A DNA stretch of 20,545 nucleotides from Lentisphaeraceae bacterium (GCA_004551905.1 SFPL01000005.1:1-20545); one strand, 5' to 3'. Counted from the first letter of the stretch, positions 1-8,279 are shown. Notes: generated from the letters alone by a model not told the origin. A program made the numbers and translations.

Positions 1-228
1 CCTTCCTTCCTCCTTCCCCCGCACCCCTATTCTCCTTGCTACCTTTTCCTTGCGCTGACGCGCAATGGAACGAAAATCTTCACCCTTAGACATGGCACGA
101 AAATTTCAGTCGAAATTTACAGTTGCTGTCCCCATTGGTTTTCTGATCGAATCTCCGCAAATTCTACCGAAGGTTCCACACGGAGCCGGGCATGATGCCC
201 CAGGTCCAGGTAAGGCGGACGTGATAAT
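1..228. other. Non-coding left edge with polypyrimidine tract
   Basis: I see no supportable gene here. The first 20 bases are purely pyrimidine on the plus strand and the next 30 are strongly pyrimidine-biased. A 13-bp odd palindrome (GGGCATGATGCCC, 188-200) lies about 30 bp past the stop codon of the methyltransferase gene. It has almost no loop and no following T-run in the direction of transcription, so it is not a convincing terminator. Confidence 0.5.
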
Positions 229-1881
229 TCATGAAAAGTCAAATTCCTGTACGACAAGCCGCTTGGGCTGTCGAGCCTCGACATGCTTCAGCACGCGCGC
301 AACGCATGCATTGATCTTCGAGATGTCGCGCTCGCCATACAGCGAGACAAGCAAATCGACATCATCCTTTCCGAGGCTGTTCCATGCCGGAATGTGAACA
401 TTGCGCAGGTTCTGCGCCTGGTAGCGAATGCTTCCGCCGCGCATCTGCACCGACACTCGCCTGATCTGCTCTGTCACAAACGAGCTGCGCAATATAACGC
501 AAAGCGCCCGTAGGTTCCATGTGCGCGACGTTATCCAGTACACATTATGATGCGGATAGAATTCTCCCCTCTCGTCGAGCGCGACATTCCCGCCCTGCTG
601 AATGTCCGGCAGGAGGATCTTCGCCGCCCTGAATGTGCTGTACTTGATTCTGTCGAGCGTCCTGTACCATGCGCTCGGATTATTCCTGGCGCAATATCGC
701 GCCTTCAGCCTGTCCGCATGTCGGTTCAGGTATGCGCCCGCCTTCGGGAACCTTGACAAGTCCATCATCCGGCTGTCGTCATGCTGGTCATATGGGTTCA
801 GCATATAGCGCTGATTCCACGCGATGCCGCCGTCTCGAATGTCCTCCGAGGCAACCAGTGGAAGAAGACACGATTCCTCGATGTCGGCGTTGCGCTGCGG
901 ATCGACATATATCTCGTCCGCGCCAGACGCAACTCCGATTCCGATGTGCGTTCCCTGCCCCGACTGTTCAATCGCTGGGAACTTGCTGGCTATGGACTCG
1001 AATCGGTCCCTGTCGGCAGCGATAGTCGTCACCCAGGGCTCGTCGCCACGATACCACGTGCCGAACCGGCACAGGCGGGTTTTCGCGACTCCAGACCTAA
1101 ACAGCCGCAACGAGTCCTTCTCAAGCGATGTCACCTCGCCGGAGTAAGTCTCGCGGCCGATGCGGCGATCAATCACATATATCGCCGGATATGCCGAAAC
1201 CTCCGTTTCGAACGGCTGCGTATGCTCCATGTTAAGGTAAAGCGCAACATGAAAGGAATCGCTGATGATCCGCCGCAGACGCCTGCCGTAGCTGCTCCGC
1301 ACGAATCTATTGGAGCAGATGAACGAGAACACGCCGCGCTCCGACAAAAGCGACATTGATCGTTCAAAAAACGGCACGTAGATGTCGCACCGCTCTGTAA
1401 ACGCAGTATAGCGCGCCTTATATTCCTGCTGCTTCTCCGGCCTGATGTTGTCAAATCTGATATATGGCGGATTTCCTATCACGACGTCGAACTTCCTGTT
1501 CGTGTCATGTAGCAGGAAATCCTCGCACAAAAACCACCTTGCCGTCAATCTGGCGACGATGGGCCCGGGGCATCCAGCATCCCGAAGGATTGCGGCGACG
1601 GCAGCCTTGACATGGGCCACGCTTTTCTTGGATATGTCGAACGCCAGAAGAAAGTCATCGAGGGACTTGTCGTCCCACTCTGGCGATTCCGCAACCAGCG
1701 CCTTTACTACCGGAACAACAAAGGCACCGTCTCCACAACTCGGCTCCAGAACGGTCAGCCTAGACCATTTCTTGAAATGGCCTGTGCGCATAACCTCCCG
1801 CATCATGTACTCGACCACCTCGGGGCGCGTAAAAACCGCCCCTGTGGTTCTGTGTTCGGGAGATTGCGTCCTACGCTTCAT
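229..1881 (-). CDS. Type II DNA adenine methyltransferase, PaeR7I/XhoI family
   Basis: This 550-residue protein should methylate adenine at N6 within the site cut by the partner nuclease, probably CTCGAG, and so protect the host chromosome. The sequence shows a motif X-like N-terminus (GAVFTRPEVVEYM, residues 14-26), the S-adenosylmethionine-binding motif I (LEPSCGDG, 45-52) and catalytic motif IV (NPPY, 137-140). The rest of the protein resembles the target-recognition region of Eco57I/TaqI-like enzymes. Length fits M.PaeR7I-type proteins, which are a little over 500 residues. Its ATG overlaps the endonuclease stop as ATGA, so the two genes are translationally coupled. Base composition is lower in G+C than the genes to the right, which suggests horizontal transfer. 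Family assignment is strong; the exact target is inferred from the neighbouring nuclease. Confidence 0.9.
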   Translation of the reverse strand: MKRRTQSPEHRTTGAVFTRPEVVEYMMREVMRTGHFKKWSRLTVLEPSCGDGAFVVPVVKALVAESPEWDDKSLDDFLLAFDISKKSVAHVKAAVAAILRDAGCPGPIVARLTARWFLCEDFLLHDTNRKFDVVIGNPPYIRFDNIRPEKQQEYKARYTAFTERCDIYVPFFERSMSLLSERGVFSFICSNRFVRSSYGRRLRRIISDSFHVALYLNMEHTQPFETEVSAYPAIYVIDRRIGRETYSGEVTSLEKDSLRLFRSGVAKTRLCRFGTWYRGDEPWVTTIAADRDRFESIASKFPAIEQSGQGTHIGIGVASGADEIYVDPQRNADIEESCLLPLVASEDIRDGGIAWNQRYMLNPYDQHDDSRMMDLSRFPKAGAYLNRHADRLKARYCARNNPSAWYRTLDRIKYSTFRAAKILLPDIQQGGNVALDERGEFYPHHNVYWITSRTWNLRALCVILRSSFVTEQIRRVSVQMRGGSIRYQAQNLRNVHIPAWNSLGKDDVDLLVSLYGERDISKINACVARVLKHVEARQPKRLVVQEFDFS

Positions 1882-2597
1882 GATCTTGCCGCCAAATGCG
1901 CATAAAGCGAAGAAAAGAACTTCATGGCGCCAACGGATACGCCGCCATCGCGAACCGACGCGGTCTTCTTGTCGGACACGACAAGAGCCGCCGCGGTATA
2001 GTCTCTTTCAAGCATCAGCCGCTCACACAGTATTTCGTATCTGCGAAGGTAGCTTGTGTTCTGGAAAACTGCCATCGGTGGAAGTGGGCTGCCCGCAAGC
2101 GACACCACGCGGTCAGAGGCGGGGGAGTCCTCAAGAAAGAAGAAATAGCCAAGCCAAGGCGCGTCGGACACGCCCAAGGCACGTTCGCGGTAGGCGATCC
2201 AGAAATCTCTCGATACGCCAATCACTTCTTCAGTTCTATTATTGAAATTGTTTCCAAAGCTACCGCTCTGGGACTTCAGCTCAACCGCAGCGATAAGCTT
2301 GCCATCGCGCATAACTACGACATCCCAGAATTTCTGAGGCCTATAGTAACCAGGAATAGGAACCTCCCTGTCGAAGAAAACTTCCGACTTCTTAAAACCG
2401 GCCTTAACACAAACCTCCTGCACAAGTTGTGCGAAGCCATCAAGATGCCGCCCACCTGTTACCTGTCCCCTCGTCCCCGCATCTGAAGACCCGCGCTTTA
2501 GCTGCAATTTTGCCTGTTGCTTCCGCATCCGCCAGTAAAACCCGGCGGCCCTGGTCATTTTTCTCTTCAGTTCGCTATGCGAGTAGGGAAATTTCAT
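1878..2597 (-). CDS. Type II restriction endonuclease, PaeR7I/XhoI family
   Basis: This 239-residue protein should cut double-stranded DNA at CTCGAG, as XhoI and PaeR7I do. It carries the family's N-terminal signature (GSSDAGTRGQVTGGRHLDGF, 36-55) and a PD-(D/E)xK core: Asp92 in KFWDVVV, then Glu106 and Lys108 in AAVELKSQSGS, followed by the conserved NNRTEEVIG stretch. Length matches XhoI and PaeR7I (about 246 residues). I chose the ATG at 2597 over one 14 codons upstream because the extra residues look non-conserved and a consensus -10 box lies between the two. No Shine-Dalgarno can be seen, which is consistent with a leaderless message. It is the first gene of a two-gene unit, ahead of its methyltransferase, so how self-cutting is avoided during establishment is unclear; an internal promoter for the methyltransferase is possible. 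Confidence 0.92.
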   Translation of the reverse strand: MKFPYSHSELKRKMTRAAGFYWRMRKQQAKLQLKRGSSDAGTRGQVTGGRHLDGFAQLVQEVCVKAGFKKSEVFFDREVPIPGYYRPQKFWDVVVMRDGKLIAAVELKSQSGSFGNNFNNRTEEVIGVSRDFWIAYRERALGVSDAPWLGYFFFLEDSPASDRVVSLAGSPLPPMAVFQNTSYLRRYEILCERLMLERDYTAAALVVSDKKTASVRDGGVSVGAMKFFSSLYAHLAARS

Positions 2598-2603
2598 GCG
2601 TGA

Positions 2604-2612
2604 ATTATACCA
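2604..2612 (-). promoter_or_regulatory. Extended -10 promoter of the restriction-modification genes
   Basis: On the minus strand the sequence reads TGGTATAAT, a perfect TATAAT with an upstream TG. Only six bases separate the -10 hexamer from the endonuclease ATG, so transcription should start at or next to the A of that ATG and give a leaderless mRNA. No good -35 box is visible at 16-18 bp spacing, as expected for an extended -10 promoter. Confidence 0.6.
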
Positions 2613-2692
2613 TAATCCAGCGGGATTGTGGGCGCCCACTCCCCGCCAGACTATGGCACGCGGCGATTTATGATTTAATGGGCAGACACTAG

Positions 2693-2716
2693 TTATAAAA
2701 CATAATCATGTTATAA
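2693..2716. repeat. A+T-rich imperfect dyad
   Basis: TTATAA occurs at both ends (2693-2698 and 2711-2716) and AACAT/ATGTT lies inside, giving an imperfect inverted repeat in a strikingly A+T-rich patch (about 2690-2725) within otherwise G+C-rich DNA. It could be a protein-binding site, a terminator remnant or a transfer boundary. I cannot assign a function. Confidence 0.4.
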
Positions 2717-2735
2717 TATATATTGTGGTTGGCAG

Positions 2736-2847
2736 ACGCGAAGCTGCGAAGCGGGACAGCCGAGCGAAGCGAGACTGCCGGTGGCCGCGAGAGCCCACAA
2801 CCATCAGAGTTTAAAACCTCTGCGCCTCTGTGTCTCTGTGTGAGATA
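2736..2847. repeat. Dispersed-repeat debris (GCGAAGC and CAGAG-type repeats)
   Basis: The left part contains three copies of GCGAAGC (2738-2744, 2746-2752, 2764-2770). The right part (2817-2845) is a degenerate CTCTGYG/TCTCTG tandem, which on the minus strand reads CACAGAGACACAGAGGCGCAGAG. Such CAGAG-type repeats are widespread between genes of environmental bacteria and yield characteristic spurious peptides of the 'HRDTEAQR' type. I regard this stretch as non-coding mobile-repeat debris between the PBP1C 3' end and the restriction genes. Confidence 0.6.
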
Positions 2848-2851
2848 TAAC

Positions 2852-2874
2852 CGTAGCTTGGTGTCGTCGCTACG
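2852..2874 (-). terminator. Possible hairpin after PBP1C
   Basis: CGTAGC (2852-2857) and GCTACG (2869-2874) form a perfect 6-bp stem with an 11-base loop, starting five bases after the PBP1C stop codon. No T-run follows on the minus strand, so it may be a 3'-end stabiliser rather than an intrinsic terminator. Confidence 0.3.
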
Positions 2875-2878
2875 CCAC

Positions 2879-4570
2879 CTACTGCAGCCCGCGGGCGATG
2901 GACCAGGCGACGGGCGCGGCGGCGGTGAGCCCGACCACCGTCTCGTCGCCGTAACCTCCGGCGACATGCCCGCACCAGACGGCGACCACTCGGCGCGAAT
3001 CCCAGAGCACCGTCCATGCGTCGCCCCAGTCGGAGCTGGTGCCGGTCTTCCACGCAAAGCGCGGCAGCAGGGCGTCGGCGACGTGCCCGAGCGCCGGCTG
3101 GCTGCGCTCGGGTCCGGAAAGCATCTCGTAGACGGCGCGGCCCGGGGCCAGATCCTCGCCTGCCTCCGGCGCGAAGCGGCGGTAGGCGCGGGCGAGCTCG
3201 AGCAGCGACACCTCGACATCGCCCACGGCAAGCCCGAGCCCGTATTCCTCGAACGGCTCCTTCACGCCGGCAAAGCCGAGCTCGACGAGCCGTTCCGCGA
3301 AGCGGTCGACGCCGATGCGCGAAAGAAGATCGATGAACGGGATGTTGAGCGACATCACCAGCGCGTCGCGCATCGTCACCTCGCCGCGGAAACGCCCGTC
3401 GAAGTTCTGCGGACGCCAGCCGGAGTAGTCGCGCGGCGCATCCTCCAGCAGGTCGCCAGGCTCGGCGTAGCCGAGCTCCATCGCGAGCTCGGCGAGGAAC
3501 GGCTTGAGCGTGGAGCCGGCGCTGCGACGCGCAACCGCGGTGTTGACCTGCGCGCAGGCGCCGCCGCCGAAGTAGTCGCCGCTCACGGCCATCGCCTCCA
3601 CCTCGCCGTCCGCCGCCCTCACCACCACCGCGGCGACGTCATATCCGCCGCGGCGCGAGGCGGACGCCACCGCGCGCTCGCAGATCTCCTGCGCCTCGGG
3701 ATCGAGCGCCGAGCCGTCCACACCGGCGGCGAGCGCCCAGTCGCAGTAGTGCGGCGCGAGGAACGGGCGCCGCTCGGCGACGACCCGCGGGCGCACCGCC
3801 TTCGCCGCGGCGACCTGGTCGGCGTCGGCGAGCCCCAGCGCGAGCATGCGCGCGAGCACGTAGTCGCGGCGCGCGAGCGCGGCGGCGAGCGCGCGGTCCG
3901 GACGGAAGCGCGAAGGCGCCTGCACGATGCCGGCGAGCAGCGCCGCCTCGCCGAGGCCGAGCGACTTCGCCGGATGCCCGAACCACCCCTCCGCCGCAGC
4001 CTCGATACCGACGAGGTTGGCGCCGAACGGCGCGCGGTTGAGGTACTGCGAGACGATCCAGAGCTTGTCGCGCTCGCGCTCCATCTTCACCGCCATCACC
4101 GCCTCGCGCGCCTTCCAGAGGAAGGTCTTCGGGTGCGGACGGATGAGCCTCACCGCCTGCATGGTGATCGTCGAGGCGCCGGAGACGCGACGGCCCCCGC
4201 ACAGGTTCTGCCACGCCGCGCGGAGGACGCTGCCAGGGCGTACGCCGCAGTGGTGCCAGAACTCGCCGTCCTCGGCGGCGACGAGCGCCTTGACGATCCA
4301 GTCGTCCGGGTCCGCCGCGTAGGTGGGACGGCAGTCACGACCCTGTTCGTCCAGGGTGACGCGCAGGATGCGCCCCGAGGAGTCGCGCAGCACCTTCCCG
4401 CCGGGAAAGCGCGCGGACTCCTCGCGCGGCCAGTCAACGGCGCACCACAACGCGGCCAGGGGCGCGGCGAGCGCGGACGGCAGGAGCGTACATAGCCTCC
4501 ACCGCCACGCCCGGAAGCGCGAACTCGCCGGCCGTGACCGCGCGCACGCGGTAGCTGAACCTGACTTCAT
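2879..4570 (-). CDS. pbpC: Penicillin-binding protein 1C, short form without C-terminal domain
   Basis: This is a bifunctional peptidoglycan synthase of class A, PBP1C subfamily, anchored in the inner membrane. After a weak signal anchor (about residues 26-46) comes the GT51 transglycosylase domain: the catalytic Glu100 in AAEDGEFW, SGASTITMQ (130-138), the KMERERD region and QYLNRAPFG. The transpeptidase domain has SxxK (S353-T-L-K356), SxN (S407-L-N409) and KTG (508-510), all intact. At 563 residues it is about 200 shorter than the E. coli protein and stops right after the transpeptidase fold, so the usual BiPBP_C domain is missing. The ATG at 4570 lies 137 bp inside the upstream macroglobulin gene. 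It is the only ATG that includes the membrane anchor, and an AGAAGG lies just upstream, though close. A TTG near 4444 is an alternative start that would lose the anchor. Confidence 0.9.
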   Translation of the reverse strand: MKSGSATACARSRPASSRFRAWRWRLCTLLPSALAAPLAALWCAVDWPREESARFPGGKVLRDSSGRILRVTLDEQGRDCRPTYAADPDDWIVKALVAAEDGEFWHHCGVRPGSVLRAAWQNLCGGRRVSGASTITMQAVRLIRPHPKTFLWKAREAVMAVKMERERDKLWIVSQYLNRAPFGANLVGIEAAAEGWFGHPAKSLGLGEAALLAGIVQAPSRFRPDRALAAALARRDYVLARMLALGLADADQVAAAKAVRPRVVAERRPFLAPHYCDWALAAGVDGSALDPEAQEICERAVASASRRGGYDVAAVVVRAADGEVEAMAVSGDYFGGGACAQVNTAVARRSAGSTLKPFLAELAMELGYAEPGDLLEDAPRDYSGWRPQNFDGRFRGEVTMRDALVMSLNIPFIDLLSRIGVDRFAERLVELGFAGVKEPFEEYGLGLAVGDVEVSLLELARAYRRFAPEAGEDLAPGRAVYEMLSGPERSQPALGHVADALLPRFAWKTGTSSDWGDAWTVLWDSRRVVAVWCGHVAGGYGDETVVGLTAAAPVAWSIARGLQ

Positions 4571-7500
4571 GGTCCTTCTCCATCATGAACCTCTTCGAGA
4601 AAACGAGCATGCGGTCGTCGCGCGCGTCGTAGCGCATCACCCAATTGGGCTTCGTGTCCCCCTCCTCGCCAGCGTACTCGAGGCCCGCGGCGAAGAGGTC
4701 CTCGACGACCAGGTCCGAGAACCAGCGCGTCTCCTTCGCGGTAAGGACTACGTCTACCACCAGCAGGTCGCCGCGCCGCAGGTTCGCGAGGTCGGCGGGA
4801 GAGCCGCCGCGGGTGCGGAATTCGCGGCGGACGTCGATCACGTTCGACTCGTCGCGCACCTCCTCGGGCCGCGGTAGATCGAGCCGCCGCCACACCGCGA
4901 ACGCGGCGCCGGGCTCGGCGGGACGGCGCCGGTAGTACTCGCCGAGCGCGAGGAGCGCTTGCGCGTTGTCGCCGGTTGTGCCCCACTCGCAGGTGACACG
5001 GTCGCGGCGCGACTCGAGGTAGGCGACGAGCGCGGCGACCGGCGCCTCCTCCCCAACCTCGAGCGCAGCGAGGAGCGAGAACGCAGCCTCCTTCACCGAC
5101 CCCGGCGACGCCGCGTTGCGCGCAAGCTCGCGGGCGCGCTTCAGGTCGCCGGCGCGGACATAGGCTCGGGCGAGGCGCGCGCGGTCGAGCGGCGAGAGGT
5201 CGCCGCGCTCGTCGTAGAGGCGGTTCATGCCGTCGGCCGCCTGCTCGCCGGCGAGCGCAAGCGAATGGCAGGCGTAGGCGGCGACGGCGCGGTCCTTCGA
5301 CGTCGACCAGCTCCGGAGGAGGCCCAGGATACGCTCACGCGCCCAGTCGGGAACCTGAGCCCCCTTTCTCCACGCCTCGACGAGAAAGTGAGAGGCATAG
5401 AGCGGCACCTCCTTATCCCACGGCACGTAGTCGCAGTCGGGCCACATCACGAAGTGCCCGCCCCGAATCATCGACACGACGCGGCGGACGCCGGCCTCGA
5501 CGAACTCCTCCTTGCCCGGTACGCCGAGAAGCGGCAGGATGCGCGAGCTCGTCTGCTCGAGGCAGCCGTGGGGATAGTCGGCGAGCCAGCGGTACGCCGC
5601 GGCAAGCTCGCCCGCGCGCGACTCGAACACCTCGCAGAAGGTAACCTCGTTCTTGCCGCGGACGACTCCCGCCTTCGGACGCTTCGCGCCGCAGCGCTCC
5701 ACCCAGTTGGTCTCGCGCCAGGCGACGGCGGGACGCACCGGCAGCAGGATCTCGCGGCGATGGACCTGGCCACGGAAGGAGTGCTCGAACGGCAGGACCA
5801 TCTCGCCCGGCTCCTCGGACGCGGTGACGAAGGCGAAGATGTTCGTCTCCAGCGCGTCCGCGGAAAGATGGAGCGAGGTCTCGAAGCGGTCGCCGGGCGC
5901 GGCGAACCGCGGCGCGTCGGGCTGCATCACCAGCGCGGGGCGCACCTTGCGCACCGCCTTCGCCGCGCCGGCCGCGCACTGGCTCCAGGCAAGCGCGGTC
6001 GCGCGCAGCTCGCCCGCGAACTCGCCAATGTCGAAGACGACGCGGAACACGCCGTTGGTGGGCTTGACGCCGCTCCGGAACAGGGAGAGGGGACGGAACC
6101 GCCGCGTCGGCTGGGGGCTGATGCGGCCGAGCATTTCTGCGTCCGCGCCGCCGCCAATCTTCGCGCCGCCGATCGGCCCGACAATCGCCTTCAGCAGGCG
6201 GTTGTAGACGTCGTAGAGCGAGCGGTCCGTCGTGCGCGCGCGGTTGAACCAGCCGTCCGGGTCGGGCACCGGCTCGGCGGTGAGGATGTTGATGCCCTCG
6301 TCGACGAGCGCCACCGCCGCGTCGGTCGCCCCGGGCGCAGTGAACTCCACCGCCACCAGTCCCTCGCGCCCCGCCACCGGCTCGCACTTCACGGCCACCG
6401 GCACCTTTTCGGGCGGAATGACGCGGACGGTGGCCACGGCGTTCACGCGCTCGAGCGGCCGCACCACGCTGACGGTGACATCCACGTTCGGCGCCCAGCC
6501 AGGCTCCACCGGACGCAGCGCGATCTCCGCCGTCGCGTTGGTGAGCGCGATCACCTCGGTATAGACCGTGCGGTCGCGGTGGACGGCGACAAGCGCAGTG
6601 CCCGCGAACGGAGACTTGACAGTGAGGCGCGGCGTCTCGCCCGCGCGGTAGGCGGCGCGGTCGAGCGCAAGCTTCAGCGATGCGCGGTGGCCACGTCCAC
6701 CGCCGTACTCGGCGTATTCGTACTCCGAGCTCGTGTACCAGAAAGTACGGGAGAAGGCAACGTCCGTCCACGGATCGGCCACCGTCAGCCGCCAGTTGCC
6801 GCACCTGTCCATCGGCAGCTCCACCTCCGCCTTGCCCTCGGAATCTGTGTCGACCGTGAACTTCAACTCGGGTCCCGCCGTCCCGAAGCGATCTTCGCTG
6901 CGAAGCGACACCTTGAGCTTGCGGACGCCGGCGAGCGCCGTGCCGTCCGGAGCGACGCAGGCAACGCGCACCTTCGGCGCCTTCCTGTCCGTCGGCGCGG
7001 CGAGGACTGGCGGCAAATCGGAACCGATGTAGAACGGATAGAAGTGGCGGCGCTCGGTGCGCCTGACCGTGACCGGGCGGCCGCCGTCCTCGATCACGGT
7101 CACCTCCAATGACATCCCGATCATCTCCGCCGGATGCCCGCAGTTGGCAGGATAGCAGATCGAGAAGGCGCAGCGCCCGTCGTCGTCGGTCACGAGGTCC
7201 TCTTCGCGGGTGAAATTCGGCCGGATGTAGTCGCGATCGTCGCCAAACGACCAGCCGTCCCAGCCCTTGGGGGCGAACGGCTCGTCCTCGAAGGCAACCG
7301 CGGTCTGGCAGGCAAGCGAACGCGCCGCGCCGCCAAAGAGGTGCTCGGCGGATATCTCATAGCGATTGGTTTCCTCCAGGGGACGGAGCTTCACGCGGAT
7401 CTGCGGCGGCACGAACTCCTCGACGCGGATGTCGCGCTCGCCGAGCAGGGCGCCGTCCTTGCCGGGCAGGCGCAGCTGGACCGTCCAGGTACCGCTTGGC

Positions 7501-8174
7501 TGCTGGGCCGGCACCGAAAGCGCGGAGCATGTCACCGCCCCGGAGGCGTCGGTACGGACCGGAACGGTGCTGAACGGCTTGCCGCGGGGACTGACCAGCA
7601 CCAGCGAAAGCTCGTGGACCCTGCCGTCCGCCGCAGGCCGCGCTCCGCCCGCCTGCCTCACCAGCGCCTGAACAAATATCGTTTCGTCGTGGCGGTAGAT
7701 GCCGCGCTCCGTCCAGACAAACGCCTCGCCCGCGCCGTGCGCGAGGTAGTTGTCGCGCCCGCCGCCGGGACATATCTCGCTTGTCTCCATGCGCGGGACA
7801 AGGGACATGAAGGCGCGGTCCCCGCCCTTGACGGCGAGAATGCCATAGGGCTCGGCGACAATCGGGGGTTCGAGGCAACAGAGCCCGTCCGCGCCTGTCG
7901 TGGCGGAGGCAAGGAGCCGGTTGTCGCGCGAATAGGCCTCGACGCGGACGCCTTCGACCGGGACAGCGTTGGTGAGCGAGGTCACCCAGACCGAGAGGTC
8001 ATGGCCGTCCTTGCGCACATGGAGGCCGAGGTCTGTCATGCAGACGACGCGGCGGCAGCTCCAGCCGGAGTCGACATAGGTGGCGTGGATGCCTGGCGGC
8101 GCGTAGACGACATCGGCCGAGAAACGGATGTCCGGCGAGGTTATTAGGGCGAGCAGCAGCGGCAGTATATTCAT
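4434..8174 (-). CDS. Bacterial alpha-2-macroglobulin family protein
   Basis: This protein of 1,246 residues probably traps foreign proteases in the periplasm: bait cleavage exposes a reactive thioester that cross-links the attacker. A hydrophobic N-terminus (MNILPLLLALITS) looks like a short signal sequence; I see no lipobox cysteine, unlike E. coli YfhM. Recognisable family elements are a macroglobulin domain with ERGIYRHDETIFVQAL, VEEFVPPQI, KSPFAGTALVAV, and the thioester motif C871-L-E-Q874 within YPHGCLEQTSSR. It is about 400 residues shorter than YfhM (1,653), so some N-terminal domains are likely absent. An AAAGGAAA ribosome-binding site sits six bases before the ATG at 8174. Its 3' end overlaps pbpC out of frame, so the two are almost certainly co-expressed, matching the known alpha-2-macroglobulin/PBP1C pairing. 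Confidence 0.9.
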   Translation of the reverse strand: MNILPLLLALITSPDIRFSADVVYAPPGIHATYVDSGWSCRRVVCMTDLGLHVRKDGHDLSVWVTSLTNAVPVEGVRVEAYSRDNRLLASATTGADGLCCLEPPIVAEPYGILAVKGGDRAFMSLVPRMETSEICPGGGRDNYLAHGAGEAFVWTERGIYRHDETIFVQALVRQAGGARPAADGRVHELSLVLVSPRGKPFSTVPVRTDASGAVTCSALSVPAQQPSGTWTVQLRLPGKDGALLGERDIRVEEFVPPQIRVKLRPLEETNRYEISAEHLFGGAARSLACQTAVAFEDEPFAPKGWDGWSFGDDRDYIRPNFTREEDLVTDDDGRCAFSICYPANCGHPAEMIGMSLEVTVIEDGGRPVTVRRTERRHFYPFYIGSDLPPVLAAPTDRKAPKVRVACVAPDGTALAGVRKLKVSLRSEDRFGTAGPELKFTVDTDSEGKAEVELPMDRCGNWRLTVADPWTDVAFSRTFWYTSSEYEYAEYGGGRGHRASLKLALDRAAYRAGETPRLTVKSPFAGTALVAVHRDRTVYTEVIALTNATAEIALRPVEPGWAPNVDVTVSVVRPLERVNAVATVRVIPPEKVPVAVKCEPVAGREGLVAVEFTAPGATDAAVALVDEGINILTAEPVPDPDGWFNRARTTDRSLYDVYNRLLKAIVGPIGGAKIGGGADAEMLGRISPQPTRRFRPLSLFRSGVKPTNGVFRVVFDIGEFAGELRATALAWSQCAAGAAKAVRKVRPALVMQPDAPRFAAPGDRFETSLHLSADALETNIFAFVTASEEPGEMVLPFEHSFRGQVHRREILLPVRPAVAWRETNWVERCGAKRPKAGVVRGKNEVTFCEVFESRAGELAAAYRWLADYPHGCLEQTSSRILPLLGVPGKEEFVEAGVRRVVSMIRGGHFVMWPDCDYVPWDKEVPLYASHFLVEAWRKGAQVPDWARERILGLLRSWSTSKDRAVAAYACHSLALAGEQAADGMNRLYDERGDLSPLDRARLARAYVRAGDLKRARELARNAASPGSVKEAAFSLLAALEVGEEAPVAALVAYLESRRDRVTCEWGTTGDNAQALLALGEYYRRRPAEPGAAFAVWRRLDLPRPEEVRDESNVIDVRREFRTRGGSPADLANLRRGDLLVVDVVLTAKETRWFSDLVVEDLFAAGLEYAGEEGDTKPNWVMRYDARDDRMLVFSKRFMMEKDHEVRFSYRVRAVTAGEFALPGVAVEAMYAPAVRARRAPGRVVVRR

Positions 8175-8250
8175 TTATGATTTCCTTTCTACATGCTACT
8201 CGCAGCCAAAAGGAAATCTTACACTCGGCGCCAAATTCTAAAGGTGCCGC

Positions 8251-8279
8251 GGGGACTGTCCCCCTGGTATCCAGGGGGA
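8251..8279. repeat. Strong hairpin with competing stem, between beta-galactosidase and macroglobulin genes
   Basis: TCCCCCTGG (8259-8267) and CCAGGGGGA (8271-8279) make a perfect 9-bp stem with a 3-base loop. An overlapping pair, GGGGAC (8251-8256) and GTCCCC (8258-8263), shares one arm and could form instead. There is no T-run on either side, so this is more likely a REP-like palindrome or mRNA processing/stability element than a simple terminator. It lies 85-105 bp upstream of the macroglobulin ATG and could set relative expression of the two halves of the cluster. Confidence 0.6.

Noticed and set aside
188..200. Intrinsic terminator after the methyltransferase gene
   Set aside because: The palindrome has essentially no loop and no T-run follows on the minus strand.
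2689..3231. Small gene overlapping the PBP1C 3' end
   Set aside because: Its C-terminal half is the spurious 'TQRHRGAE' translation of the CAGAG repeat; the rest is out-of-frame PBP1C.
2723..4495. Long open frame on the plus strand opposite PBP1C
   Set aside because: Arginine/histidine/alanine-rich antisense shadow of a G+C-rich gene; PBP1C has all catalytic motifs in the other strand.
4959..7112. Long open frame antisense to the alpha-2-macroglobulin gene
   Set aside because: Low-complexity composition and no motif; the opposite strand carries the thioester motif and domain signatures.
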